A DNA stretch of 64,000 bases, from contig CM059971.1 in assembly GCA_030490835.1 (NCBI GenBank), forward strand, positions 51,694,012 through 51,758,011. The letters are read 5' to 3'. The notes under the pieces are model-generated. The model was not told the DNA's origin and made no database searches. It saw only the letters and a program-made list of their open reading frames with translations. How positions within the stretch are numbered: the first letter of the stretch is position 1; each line of letters starts with the position of its first letter. Source of the DNA: Annona cherimola. Lineage: Eukaryota > Streptophyta > Magnoliopsida > Magnoliales > Annonaceae. The position numbers and the translations under genes are program-made. This document shows positions 10,684 to 21,578 of the stretch, piece by piece.

Positions 10684-12487
10684 ATGGCATCCCAATCTAC
10701 TTCCGTTCCCGCATTTGCTGAAGGCCAATCCTTTACAAAGCCACCATTGTTTGATGGGAACAATTTTGGATATTGGAAGCTTCGTATGAAGCAACTCATC
10801 ATGGCTACCGACATGGACTCTTGGATTGCTATCCAAGATGGAGTAACCTTGCCTACCGATGAAAGAGCTTCCAAACGGACCGATGAGGAAGTAAGAATTG
10901 TTAAGAGCAACGCCAAAGCTATGAATTCTTTATTTTGTGCTCTTACTGCTTCTGAATATGATAGAGTATCCTCTTGCTTAACCGCCAAAGAGATATGGGA
11001 TACGCTAACCTCTATCAATGAAGGAACTTCTCAAGTCCAAGGGACGAGAAGAAATATTTTGATTGGAGAACTGGAAAACTTTAAAATGCTAGAAAGAGAA
11101 AATATTTCTGAAATGTTTGCTAGATTCTCGAAAATTACTAATGCTCTAAAAGGTCTTGGAAAGGCTATATCTGAATCTGAGCAGGTCATGAAGATTTTAA
11201 GAGCTCTACCCGAATCATGGACTCCAAAGATCACTGCAATAGAAGAAGCCAAGGACCTTAACACGCTAAAACTTGAAGACTTAATTAGCTCACTCATGTC
11301 ACATGAGCTAATTAAGAAAAGAAATGAGGATCAACACAGAGGCAAAAGAGCAATTGCTTTGAAAGCCGCACAAGACACAGATGACTCCTCTTCTTCTCAA
11401 AACGACGACGAAATTGCCCTACTCACAAAACGTTTCAGAAAATTTGTGAGGAAAGGCAAAAATTTTATAAGCTTCAAGGAAAGAACTCCCAGAGAGAAGA
11501 AGAAAGAATCAACCAAATGCTACCGATGCGGCGGTTCGGGACATATGCAAGCTCAATGTCCAACTCCCGAAGAAAGCGAGGTAAAAGAACAAAGAAAGGA
11601 TCGAGGGGACAATAAAAGATTCCAAAGATACAAAGGAAGAGGCATGTACGTGAATGACGAGGAATCTACAACGAGTAACTCCTCAACCGACGAAATCGAA
11701 GTGGAAGAATGTGCAAGAATTTGCTGCATGGCACAAATCGAGCAAGAAGAACAATCTACCTCAACAAAATGCACAAGTAATGAAGAGGTAAGTTCCAAAC
11801 TCTCCCATTCTAAATCAAGTTATTCTTCTTCTCAAGAATGCCTCAAATGTACTGAATTAGAAGAACTACAAACTGCATATGATTCATTATATGAAGAAAT
11901 GAAGAAATTAGGAAGCTTCTTTACAATTAAGAAGAAACAATGTGATACAGTAATAATTGTAAATGGTAAACTTGCAGAGAAATTAGACAAAATGAAAGAA
12001 GAAAATGATATGCTGAAAAAGGAGAACGAATCATTAAATGAATCATTAGCTAAGTTCTCTAATCCAGGAGAGAGTGTTAAAATGTTTCTGAATATGACCT
12101 CCCAAACACATAAAAAGAGGTCTTGGATATCATACATTTGAGCAAGGAGAAAGTAGCAAATCAAATGTGAAAATACTTGAGAAATATCAAACAAAAACTG
12201 CATCTATATACAAGCCACAAAAGAAAAATTTTAAGTGGATTAGAAGACCAACGATTGAACCATTGCATAACTGGAGGCCTACTCCAAGATTACCTATGGC
12301 TTGTAATTTCTGCAATAAATTGGGTCATAAAACTTACAAATGTAATTTTAAGAAATTATATGACCATGGTGCAAAATTAGTTTGGGTTCCAAGGAACAAA
12401 AGATTTGGGCTTTCCAAGTTAGAACAACAAAGATTGATTAATATTACTAACCCAAATGGACCCATAAAATGGGTACCAAGGAGATAA
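10684..12487 (+). pseudogene. gag: copia Gag, element 2 (one frameshift)
   Basis: Open from the ATG at 10684 for 485 residues. It contains the copia-type Gag N-terminal region (about residues 15-215), a first CCHC knuckle CYRCGGSGHMQAQC (about 11518-11560), a Ser/Glu-rich linker and a coiled coil rich in Lys/Glu/Leu (about 11850-12050). A frameshift in the A-rich run near 12113 leads to a stop at 12139-12141. The second knuckle CNFCNKLGHKTYKC and the conserved tail to PIKWVPRR continue in another frame to the TAA at 12487. Elements 3 and 4 carry the same protein unbroken (621 residues), which shows this is a recent break. Confidence 0.93.
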
Positions 12488-12495
12488 GATTTACT

Positions 12496-12510
12496 TGCTT
12501 ATTTTTTCAG
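12496..12510 (+). promoter_or_regulatory. acceptor-like T-tract plus CAG between gag and pol, element 2
   Basis: TTGCTTATTTTTTCAG begins 8 bp after the gag TAA. One T longer than in elements 3 and 4, which changes the frame relation between gag and pol. Confidence 0.4.
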
Positions 12511-15500
12511 ACATGTTTTAAGGCAAAGGCAAATAATGAATGGTTCATGGATAGCGGTTGCTCAAGGCATATGACTGGTGAAAGAAGCTTATTTCATAAA
12601 CTTAAGCCTTGCAACGATGGAATGGTTGCCTTTAGAAATAATGAAAAAGGTAAAATTAAAGGTAAAGGAAATATACATAGTATTTCAAATGCATGCATGG
12701 AAGATGTTTTGTTTGTTGAAGGACTCAAACACAATTTAATGAGCATTAGCCAATTATGTGATAAAGGATACAAAGTTGTGTTTGAATCATCTGTATGTAA
12801 TGTATTTGATGGAGAACATATCATGTTTAGTGGTAAAAGACATGGAAATGTATATTTGGTTTCACTTGATAAATTAAATGGTCAATGTCTAATGGCCATT
12901 GATAATGATCCATGGGTTTGGCATAAAAGGCTTGGACACATAAATATGGGAAATACAAAGACCCTATGGAAAAAGAGTTTAGTAGAAGGATTACCAAGAT
13001 TGAAATATGACAAGGACAAGATTTGTAAGGCATGTCAATTATCAAAACAACCCAAGATGCCTTTCTCTACCAAAAAGGAAATTTCCACCACTAGGCCACT
13101 TGAATTGCTACACATGGATCTATACGGGCCATCCGACATTTTAACCATTGGTGGAAAGAAATATGTATTTGTCATAGTTGATGATTTTTCAAGATTCACA
13201 TGGATAATTCTCTTAGCTAGTAAAGACGAAGCCTTCTCTATGTTTGCAACTTTTGTAAATTTGGTGCAAAATGAAAAACAAAGTACTATTGTGACCATAA
13301 GAAGCGATCATGGTGGCGAATTCGAAAACAAACGATTATAGAATTTTGCAATGAAAAAGGAATTCACCACACATTTTCTGCACCAAGAACTCCACAACAA
13401 AATGGAGTAGTAGAAAGGAAAAATAGAACTATACAAGAGATGGCTAGAACTATGCTAAATGAGAGCAATCTATCCAAGAAATTTTGGGGTGAAGCTGTAA
13501 GTACAGCTTGTCATGTATTGAACCGTGTCACCATTCGAGCAATCTTGAAAAAGACCCCATATGAACTATGGAAAGGAAGAAAGCCAAATATTTCTTATTT
13601 TCATGCTTTTGGATGTACATGTTATGTTTTGAACAATGGAAAAACTAACTTGGGAAAGTTAGATGCTAAAAGTGATGAGGCTATATTCCTTGGATATTCA
13701 TCAAATAGCAAAGCATATAGAGTTTTCAATAAACGAAACCAAGTTGTTGAAGAATCCATACACGTTGTATTTGATGAAATTAACCAAACTCCGAGAAAGG
13801 AGGATGAACTAAGTGATGCAGATGAGACAAAAGGCAAAGAACAACCAAAGGAACTCGAGCTCAAGCCAGAAAATCTCATGGAGGAAGAGGTAAGTGAAGG
13901 TAATGATTCTTACAAACCTCCAACTGATTTAAAGTTCAAAAATGCCCATCCAATTGAGCAAGTTATTGGAAATGTATATGAAGGAGTGAAAACTAGAAGA
14001 TCAAAACAAAACGTTTATGGTCAATATGCTTTTGTATCTAAAATTGAACCAAATACCATTGAACAAGCTCTCAACGATGAAAACTGGGTCATTGCAATGC
14101 AAGAAGAGCTAAACCAATTTGAAAGGAACGATGTATGACACTTAGTTCCTAGACCAAATAATCATACAATCATTGGTACCAAATGGGTATTTAGGAACAA
14201 ATTAGACGAAAGCGGACTTGTGATTAGAAACAAGGCCAGATTAGTAGCCAAAGGGTATTCCCAAGAAGAAGGAATTGATTTTAAAGAATCATATGCACCC
14301 ATGGCTAGATTAGAAGCCATACGTATTTTACTAGCATTTGCTTCTCATATGAATTTCAAACTGTTCCAAATGGATGTAAAAAGTGCATTTTTGAATGACT
14401 ATTTGAATGAAGAAGTATATGTTGAACAACCTCCTGGTTTTGAAGAAAAGAATCAATCAAAGTATGTTTATAAATTGACCAAAGCATTATATGGACTAAA
14501 ACAAGCTCCAAGAGCTTGGTATGAAAGGTTGAACAAATTTCTGATTGATCATGAGTTTCTAAGAGGGAAAGTAGATACTACTTTGTTCATCAAATACAAA
14601 AATAAAAATATTTTAATTGTACAGATTTATGTAGATCACATAATTTTCGGTGCTACTGACGAAAATCTTTGTCAAGAATTTTCTAAGATTATGCAGAGCG
14701 AATTCGAAATGAGCATGATGGGAGAATTAAATTTCTTCCTTGGACTGCAAATCAAGCAACAAAATGAAGGGATATTCTTGAACCAGTCCAAGTACGTCAA
14801 AGAGATGCTCAAGAAATTTGGAATGCAAAATAGCAAAGGAGCAAATACTCCAATGAGCTCTACAATCAAGATCGACACGGATGAAAACGGTAAATGTATC
14901 GATCAAAAGCTTTATAGAAGCATGATAGGTTCTTTGTTATATTTAACTGCTTCTAGACCCGATATTCTCTTCAGTGTTTGTATGTGCTCTAGATTTCAAG
15001 CATGTCCTAAAGAATCACATCTACTTGCTGTAAAAAGGATTTTTAAATATTTGATAAAAACTACCAATCTTGGACTATGGTATCCAAAGGGGTCAACCTT
15101 TGATTTAATCAGCTATTCGGATGCAGATTTCGCCGGCTATAAAGAGCACTAGTGGAACTTGTCAGTTTCTTGGACATATGTTAGTTTCATGGTACTCAAG
15201 AAAACAAACAAGTGTTGCTCTATCTACTGCGGAAGCCGAATACATAGCCGCCGGTAGCTGTTGTGCCCAATTGCTTTGGATGAAACAACAATTGAAAGAT
15301 TATGGTATTGATTATGTTGATATTCCTATTAGATGTGATAATACAAGTGCAATTTGTCTGACTAAAAATCCTGTACTGCATTCAAGAACCAAGCATATTG
15401 ATGTGAGACATCATTTTATTCGTGAACATGTTGAAAATCATGATGTATGTTTAGAATATGTGAAAACTGAGGACCAAATTGCTGATATCTTTACCAAACC

Positions 15501-15561
15501 ATTAGCCAAAGAATCATTCTATAAAATTAGGAATGATATGGGGATGATAGAGCTAAATTAA
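12511..15561 (+). pseudogene. pol: copia Pol, element 2: PR-IN-RT-RNase H (broken)
   Basis: Protease DSGCSRHMTG (about 12550), integrase zinc region with His pair and CKACQ (about 12918-13040), integrase core (HMDLYGPSD near 13115; DHGGEFEN near 13308), RT (about 14140-14900) and RNase H ending [11 protein letters not shown] at 15561. Breaks: a one-base loss near 13336, the TGA at 14136-14138 shared with elements 1 and 4, and a loss of about 10 bp near 15143 in RNase H. The RT catalytic box reads YVDH instead of YVDD (about 14630), which removes an essential metal-binding Asp. Confidence 0.93.
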
Positions 15562-15597
15562 GAAAAATTAAACAAGAACTGAAATTTGAAAAAGTCA

Positions 15598-15780
15598 AGT
15601 CAATGGGTCAAGTCGACTCCATGGGAGCCAAGTCGACTTGGGAAAGTGAAGTCGACTCTGCTTCAACAGCGAAATCGACTCCACAGCGTCGAAGTCGACT
15701 CCGCTCGAAGGCGAAGTCGACTCCGAGGGACCGAAGTCGACTTCGCCTAGGGCAAAGTCGACTCCGCGCGCGCGACCGTC
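15598..15780 (+). repeat. AAGTCGAC palindrome array upstream of the third ORF, element 2
   Basis: GTCGACTCC or GTCGACTT units occur about every 20-25 bp from the end of pol to 15762, ending in GCGCGCGCGACCGTCC. The same unit fills the U3 of the LTRs. Equivalent blocks sit at 19190-19300 (element 1) and 55141-55270 (element 4). Confidence 0.85.
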
Positions 15781-16101
15781 CAACTTCTCTCCCTCTTCTC
15801 TACTTCTCTTCTTTCTCTCTTCTTCTTTCTCATTTTCCCGCGTCTTCTCCTCTCTGTTTTTCCTTTCTCCGGTGACTCCTTCTTCTTCTTCAAATCATTT
15901 CCGGCATTCTTCTTCCATTTCCGGCCAAGTCCTTTTCATCTCTGGCAGATCCTCTCCTCTCCTCTCTCGCTCATCTCTCTTTCTCTCTCTCAGCTCTCTC
16001 AAAAGCTCTCCCAGATTATCTCTCTCCAAGTTCTCCCCAAATCTGTCAGTTCTCTCAAGTTTGGACTCCTATCTCTCAGTTTCCAACTCCAAACCAAATC
16101 A
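15781..16101 (+). promoter_or_regulatory. CT-rich leader before the third ORF, element 2
   Basis: About 320 bp of CTCTCT, TTCTTCTT and CTCTCTCAG runs with no gene, ending at the ATG of the third ORF. Pyrimidine-rich 5' leaders are common in plant mRNAs, so an internal transcription start is possible. No clear TATA box is visible. Confidence 0.45.
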
Positions 16102-17700
16102 ATGGCCCCAAAACCAAGACTTCCAAAGCTAGCAGTCAAAACGCCAACCCAAAAGCCTGTGCCCAGACCTTCCCAATCCAGCACCGAAGAGGAAGTTCCT
16201 AGAAAACAGAGGACATCAGCAAAAAGGGCTAGAGAGGAACCCTCTACATCAACGGGTAGACGGGTTCGATTCCAAACCACTACTCAATCAACCGATCGAG
16301 CTCCAAGGACTGAAAGCCAACCTGAAAGCTCATACTCCTCAAGAATTCCGATCAAGAAGGGGCAAGTCTTGAAAATGCCCACAAACTACTTCAAGACCGA
16401 GCTGCAACATAGCCGTTTCTACAAACACTTCTATGAGCGAAAGGTATTCATTCCTAAGATCATAGACTTCAAATTTCTTAGCGACTATGAGTTCGACATA
16501 GAAGAGCTGCTAGACTTCTAAGGTTGGACACAACTGTTCAAATCCGACGAAAGGATCTATCCTGATCTCACAAGACTCTTTTACTATCTATGGGACGACA
16601 CCAAGTTTTGCGCCTACGTCAAAGGAAGCGAGATGTATCTGGGTTCCATAAATAACCCAAATCAAGATGAAGCTTTAATGAGAATAGGGAGCATTCTTCA
16701 AGTACCCTATGAAGAAGAACAACTTCCTAATGACCTAACAATGGACAAAATCTACAATGAGCTGACAAAGAGCAACAAGTACCATGCGGGCACCAAATTC
16801 CTACATTACATGGATCTTCCTCCCAGACTCAGGGTCATCCGTCTGCTAATCGCCCATTGCATCTTGCCAAAAGGAGGCGGAAGAAATCAACTCAATCCAC
16901 AGGAAGCAATGATCTTATGGAAACTGGTCAATAAGGTAAAGATCAGTCTTCCTAGACTCTTCCTCGAAGCCTTAACATGTAAAAAGGATAACCCACGAGG
17001 CGTGCTACCCTACGGTTCCTAGATCATTAAGATCCTTGAACGATTTGAGGTTGATATAGATGGGGAACCATTTGAAGTTCCCAAGACGACAAACGCCATC
17101 AACAAGGCTTTGCTCCAACGTATGAAGATCAATCTGGAGCAGTTCAGGTATGATCGAATAAGGGAGAAGCTAGGCGAGCCAGTTCGAGAACCAAAGGACG
17201 AAGCACAAGCTGAGGGGGAGCAACCTCCAGAGGCATCGCCAGCACGGCACGCATCTCCTGCATTGCACGGATCCTATACACCTCACGGATCCATTGCACC
17301 CGATAGAGCGCCTCCCACTTCATCACAAGAGGCGACGCTCCAGAGCATAAAGGCAGAAATCTCGGCTCTACGGGAAGAAATGGGTCACCAAGAAGACCGA
17401 ATGACGAGTCTTGTGACCGAGGTGTTGACGGCGATCAACGACATGCATTCCCGACAAGATCGAATCGATCGGGAAATGCGAACCATCCGATATCACCTCG
17501 CCTCAGGCCGTCACAAGAAGAGGCCCATGCCTGAACTCGATCCTTACGAATCGGGTTCCGTTCATAAAGCAGCAACTATCGATCACGCTTCTTCTATCTA
17601 CTCATCTGCCCAAAATCGTCCTATCAAACCTATCTTGTATCAGATCTCTCCATTTCAATTCACAAAATCATTGAGAATTGATCGCTTTTTGATAGATTGA
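16102..17700 (+). pseudogene. third ORF (env-position ORF) of element 2, two stops
   Basis: About 533 codons beginning MAPKPRLPKLAVKTP in good initiation context (ATCAATGGC). Visible parts: a basic Pro/Ser/Thr-rich N terminus with a likely nuclear-localisation cluster (KRAREE...GRRVRF, residues about 35-57); a conserved central region (residues about 90-330, with FYKHFYERKVFIPKIIDFKF and GGGRNQLNPQEA); an acidic Pro-rich linker; and a C-terminal heptad-like stretch (about 420-470). Stops: TAA at 16519-16521 and TAG near 17020-17022. There is no signal peptide or membrane segment, so it does not look like an envelope protein. The central region resembles the plant 'putative transposon protein' type domain, weakly recognised. 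Function unknown. Confidence 0.8.
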
Positions 17701-17714
17701 CAAAAAGGGGGAGA
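17701..17714 (+). promoter_or_regulatory. first polypurine tract, element 2
   Basis: CAAAAAGGGGGAGAT starts right after the stop of the third ORF and is nearly identical to the tract next to the LTR at 17981. About 280 bp of AT-rich non-coding sequence lies between the two. Confidence 0.6.
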
Positions 17715-17980
17715 TAGAATAGGAATTGAAGAGTAGAATTTTTTGCATTTTGGGTCGGGTAGTTTGTATTTAGGAGTTTCATTTCTTTTGCTCTACATCG
17801 TAAATTGAAAACATGAATGATATGAAACTTGCTTATGATTGAAATGTGCTTATATGAATTGAATGTTTGCTAAAAATTTGTTTTGAAAGTTATGGAATGA
17901 TTGCTTATACTCTGTTTTCAAAGACTATTTAAATGCATCCATCTTGAAAGGTATAAGCTCAATTTAGTTTTGTCAATCAT

Positions 17981-17995
17981 CAAAAAGGGGGAGAT
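17981..17995 (+). promoter_or_regulatory. polypurine tract next to 3' LTR, element 2
   Basis: CAAAAAGGGGGAGAT abuts the LTR start TGTTGG at 17996; this is the expected plus-strand primer. Confidence 0.9.
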
Positions 17996-18704
17996 TGTTG
18001 GAAACAATGCTTCAAAACAAAATAAAATTGACCAAAGATTGAGTTTTGATGATTAACAACAACTAACTTGAGGCATTCAAGGTAGACGAGGGAAGTAGCT
18101 GAGAATCATTAAGTGTGCATAACTACCATCTACAAGAGCTTTAAAGAGATCAAGCTAATCAAAGAGGAAGAACTTTGCTTCAAACTGCAATAGCTCAACT
18201 ACTGATCATTCAAAGCCAATTCAACAAGTTCTTCTCTGCGCCAAACTGCTTCTACACAACTGTAAAGTGTAGTTTTCTTATTATTTCTTTTGTATGTGTT
18301 GAACTTGATTTAGTTTGAAGAACTAAGATCAAGTGTAAGCAAAGTAGTGTGTGATTGGAGTGTGACTCATCACCTACTTGTGCTGTGTTTTGTTGATGCC
18401 CCCTAGAGCTGGAATCTAGAAGAGAGCAGTGGCTCTAATTGTATTGAGAGAATACAATAGTGGAACCCAAGTCACAAGGAGTGTGAGCTTGGAAGAGTGG
18501 AGTAGGGAGGTTGCCCGAACCACTATAAAAATCCTGTGTGCTTGATTTATACTTCTGTCATTTACATTACATTGCTTTCCATTTCGTTTCTTCATTAAGG
18601 GGACTGGATTAATCCGGGGTTAAGTTTCTGTTTAAGATATAAATTTTTTAAATACCCAATTCACCCCTCCCCTCTTGGGTTTTGCCATCAACTCGGGACC
18701 AACA
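17996..18704 (+). repeat. 3' LTR of copia element 2, with 969 bp deletion
   Basis: Identical to the first 77 bp of the 5' LTR (8958-9034), then jumps to the equivalent of 10004. The lost part corresponds to 9035-10003 and holds both AAGTCGAC blocks and the TTATAAAAG TATA box. The remaining 632 bp match the 5' LTR with roughly ten differences. Length 709 = 1678 - 969 exactly. Confidence 0.95.
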
Positions 18705-18709
18705 GATTT

Positions 18710-19150
18710 TGCCGGCTACAAAGTAGATAGAAAAAGTACTAGTGGAACCTGTCAGTTTCTTGGAAATATGTTGGTTTCATGGTATTCAAGGAAACAAACT
18801 AGTGTTGCTCTATCTACGGCAGAAGCCGAATATATAGCCGCCGGAAGCTGTTGTGTCCAACTACTTTGGATGAAACAACAATTAAAAGATTATGGAATTG
18901 ATTATTACAATATTCCTATTAGATGTGACAACACAAGTGCTATATGTTTGACAAAGAATCCATATTGCATTCAAGAACCAAGCATATAGATGTAAGACAT
19001 CGTTTTATTCGAGAACATGTTGAAAATCATGATATTTGTTTGGAATAAGTGAAAACTGAGGAACAAGTTGCTGACATTTTTACCAAGCCATTAGCAAAGA
19101 AATCATTTTATAAAATTAGAAATGAAATGAGAATGATTGAATTAAATTAA
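18710..19150 (+). pseudogene. pol: copia RNase H, element 1, second part
   Basis: Continues the frame cut at 8957: [17 protein letters not shown], then [13 protein letters not shown] and [11 protein letters not shown], ending at TAA 19150. A one-base loss near 18960 shifts the frame, and a TAA occurs near 19046. It is the 3' end of Pol, where RNase H removes the RNA strand during reverse transcription. Confidence 0.93.
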
Positions 19151-19189
19151 GGAAAATTATACAAGAAAATCAAATCTGAAAAAGGTCAA

Positions 19190-19682
19190 GTCGATGAGTT
19201 AAGTCGACTCCGGGAAAGCTAAGTCGACTCCAGTGAAGTCGACTTGGGAGATGTGAAGTCGACTTCGCCTTTGAGGCGAAGTCGACTCCGCGCGCGCGAC
19301 CGTCCGCCTTCTTCTCCTCTTCTTCTTTTTCTTCTTTTCTTTTTCTTCTTCTTCCCATTTTCCCGCGCTGTTCTCCTCTCCTCCTTCCATTTTCCAGCCT
19401 CCGACTCTCCTCTCTGCTCCAAGATCTCTCTTTCAATTTCCTCTCCTCTCTCTTCTCTTCGTTCTCCGGCAACTGCATCTCTCTCGTTCTCTCCCTCTCC
19501 CTCTCTTTCTCTTCCTATCTGCCACAGTCTCTCTCTCTCTCTTTCACTCCCTCTTAGTTTCTCTCTAACTCTCTCTATTTCTCCTCTAATCTCTCTATCC
19601 CTCTCAAATTCTCTCTCTTCCCTTTGCTCATTGGACTGTCTCTCTCTCTTTGTCTCTCTCCCTCTCTAAATTCCTAAAACCA
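19190..19682 (+). promoter_or_regulatory. AAGTCGAC array and CT-rich leader before third ORF, element 1
   Basis: Array at 19190-19300 with five or so GTCGACT units, ending GCGCGCGCGACCGTCC, followed by about 380 bp of CTCTCT-rich sequence to the ATG at 19683. Same plan as 15598-16101. Confidence 0.6.
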
Positions 19683-21299
19683 ATGGCTCCAAAGTCCAGA
19701 CCTCCCAAGTTAGCTCTCTCAAAACCCTCTCTCAAACCTGTTCCCCGACAGTCTACATCCCGTATCGACGACGAAGTGCCTAGGAGATAACTTACTTCCT
19801 CAAAGCGAGCCCGGGAAGAACCATCCACTTCTACTGGCCGTCGAGTACGTTTTCAAATGGGAACTTCGTCAACCACAGATGGTCGTGAGGAACAACCCCA
19901 AACCTCACACAGCACTCAATTTGGAGCAAGAAGGAAAGGGAACATAGCTGGGAAAGCTCAAGTGTTGAAGATGCCGACTACGTACTTCAAAACCAAACTC
20001 CAGCACAGTCGGTTCTATAAACACTTCTACGAGAGGAAGGTATTCATTCCTAAAATAATTGATTTCAAGTTTCTGAAAGATTATGGGTCAGATATAGAAG
20101 ATCTATTGGAATTTCAAGGTTGGACCAAGCTGCTAAAGGAAGATGAAAGAGTCTATCCGGATCTAACCAGGATTTTCTATTATTTATGGGATGAGGAATA
20201 CTATAGCAGTTTTGTAAAAGGAGTTAACATGTTCTTTGGAGTTGGGGTAACTCCAAATTTGGAAGGAGCAATGATAAACATCGGACAGATACTTGAGGTT
20301 CCGCATGTAGATGAGCCACTCCCTGTAGACCTCTAACTTGATCAGATATATAATCAGCTCACTCGGAGCAATAAATATCATCCAGGGATCAAGTTTCTGC
20401 ATTACATGGATCTGTCTCCAAGGCTACGGGTTCTATGTCTGTTGATAGCCCACTGCATCTACCCTAAGGGCGGAGGACGGAATCAACTGAACCCTCAAGA
20501 AGCTGGGATACTATGGAAAATCGTGAACAGGGTAAAAGTCAGTCTTCCCCATTTGTTCATTGAAGCCCTCAGTTGTAAAAAGGACAATCCAGAGGGAGTT
20601 CTACCCTACGACACCTGGATCACGAAGATTCTTGAGCATTTTGAAGTGGATATTGAAGGCGAGCCCTTCGAAGTACTAAAATCCACTAATGCAATCAACA
20701 AGGCATTGATCCAGACAATGAAGATCAATGTGCATGAACTCAGGGCCGAAGTAGAAGCTCCTAAAGAGGAAAGACGAGCACATACTGAGGGGGAGCAGCC
20801 TCCAGAAGCCCAACCGGATCCACCACAGGATATCCCTGAGGAGCCAGCTTCTCCCATGTCACTTGGATCCTTCTCTCCATAGGGATCAGCCATTCTAGAT
20901 CCGGCACCTCAACCATCATATCAGGACATAACTCTACAGACCATTCAAGATGAAATAGCTACCCTACGAGATGAAATGGGTCAACAGGAAAACAGAATGA
21001 CCAGTCTCATCTCTGGTGTCCTCACAGCCATCATGGGCATGCATTCCCGAAAAGATCGTATCGATCGGGAAATGTGCACTATCCGGTACCATCTCGCATC
21101 TGGGCGTCATCGTAATCAGCCCATACCTGAACTAGATCCGTTTGAATCCAGATCAGTTCATCGAGATCCAACACCCGCACCTGTTTCATCCTTCTACTCG
21201 TCTGCCCATGTTCGACCCGTCAAACCTACTCAATCTTCATATCCTATTTCCAAATTTCAATTCACCAAGTCCTTGGTAATTGAATCTCATTTTGAGTGA
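19683..21299 (+). pseudogene. third ORF of element 1, several stops
   Basis: About 539 codons, beginning MAPKSRPPKLALSKP and ending KFQFTKSLVIESHFE. The same regions as at 16102 are readable: basic N terminus (KRAREEPSTSTGRRVRF), conserved centre with FYKHFYERKVFIPKIIDFKF, GGGRNQLNPQEA, acidic linker, and a C-terminal MGQQENRMTSL...RKDRIDREM stretch. Stops: TAA near 19788, TAA near 20334-20336 and TAG near 20880. Sequence divergence from element 2 is much higher here than in pol, so this ORF belongs to a different subfamily of the same element. Function unknown. Confidence 0.8.
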
Positions 21300-21303
21300 T
21301 TGA

Positions 21304-21316
21304 CAAAAAGGGGGAG
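21304..21316 (+). promoter_or_regulatory. first polypurine tract, element 1
   Basis: CAAAAAGGGGGAGAT directly after the third-ORF stop, duplicated by the tract at 21564. Confidence 0.6.
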
Positions 21317-21563
21317 ATAGGATAGAGTTTGTTTTGAGTGAGTTTTAGGATATGACATAGGTTTTCTGGGTTGGGTAGCTTGTAACAGGTTTTCTTTTTT
21401 GCTTTACATTGTAATCTGTATGAATCATGATGATATGAAATATGTTTTATGCTCAAATGTTTGTTTCATGCTCTGTTTGAAAGATATTTGATGTTCTATT
21501 TTGGAAACTATATGAATCTGATTTTCTTGAAAGGTACAAACTCAAATTAGTTTTGTCAATCAT

Positions 21564-21578
21564 CAAAAAGGGGGAGAT
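21564..21578 (+). promoter_or_regulatory. polypurine tract next to 3' LTR, element 1
   Basis: CAAAAAGGGGGAGAT abuts TGTTGG at 21579. Confidence 0.9.

Larger units (their letters stand above)
8958..18704 (+). mobile_element. copia element 2, complete, nested in element 1
   Basis: Bounded by TGTTGG (8958) and CCAACA (18704) and flanked by the direct repeat GATTT (8953-8957 and 18705-18709). Removing the element and one repeat joins the two halves of element 1 RNase H in frame. Same gene order as element 1. The 5' LTR is 1678 bp and the 3' LTR only 709 bp, the difference being one 969 bp internal deletion. Confidence 0.97.

Noticed and set aside
15781..16101. CT-rich leader as a host promoter captured by the element
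   Set aside because: The same leader plan occurs in elements 1 and 4, so it belongs to the element family.
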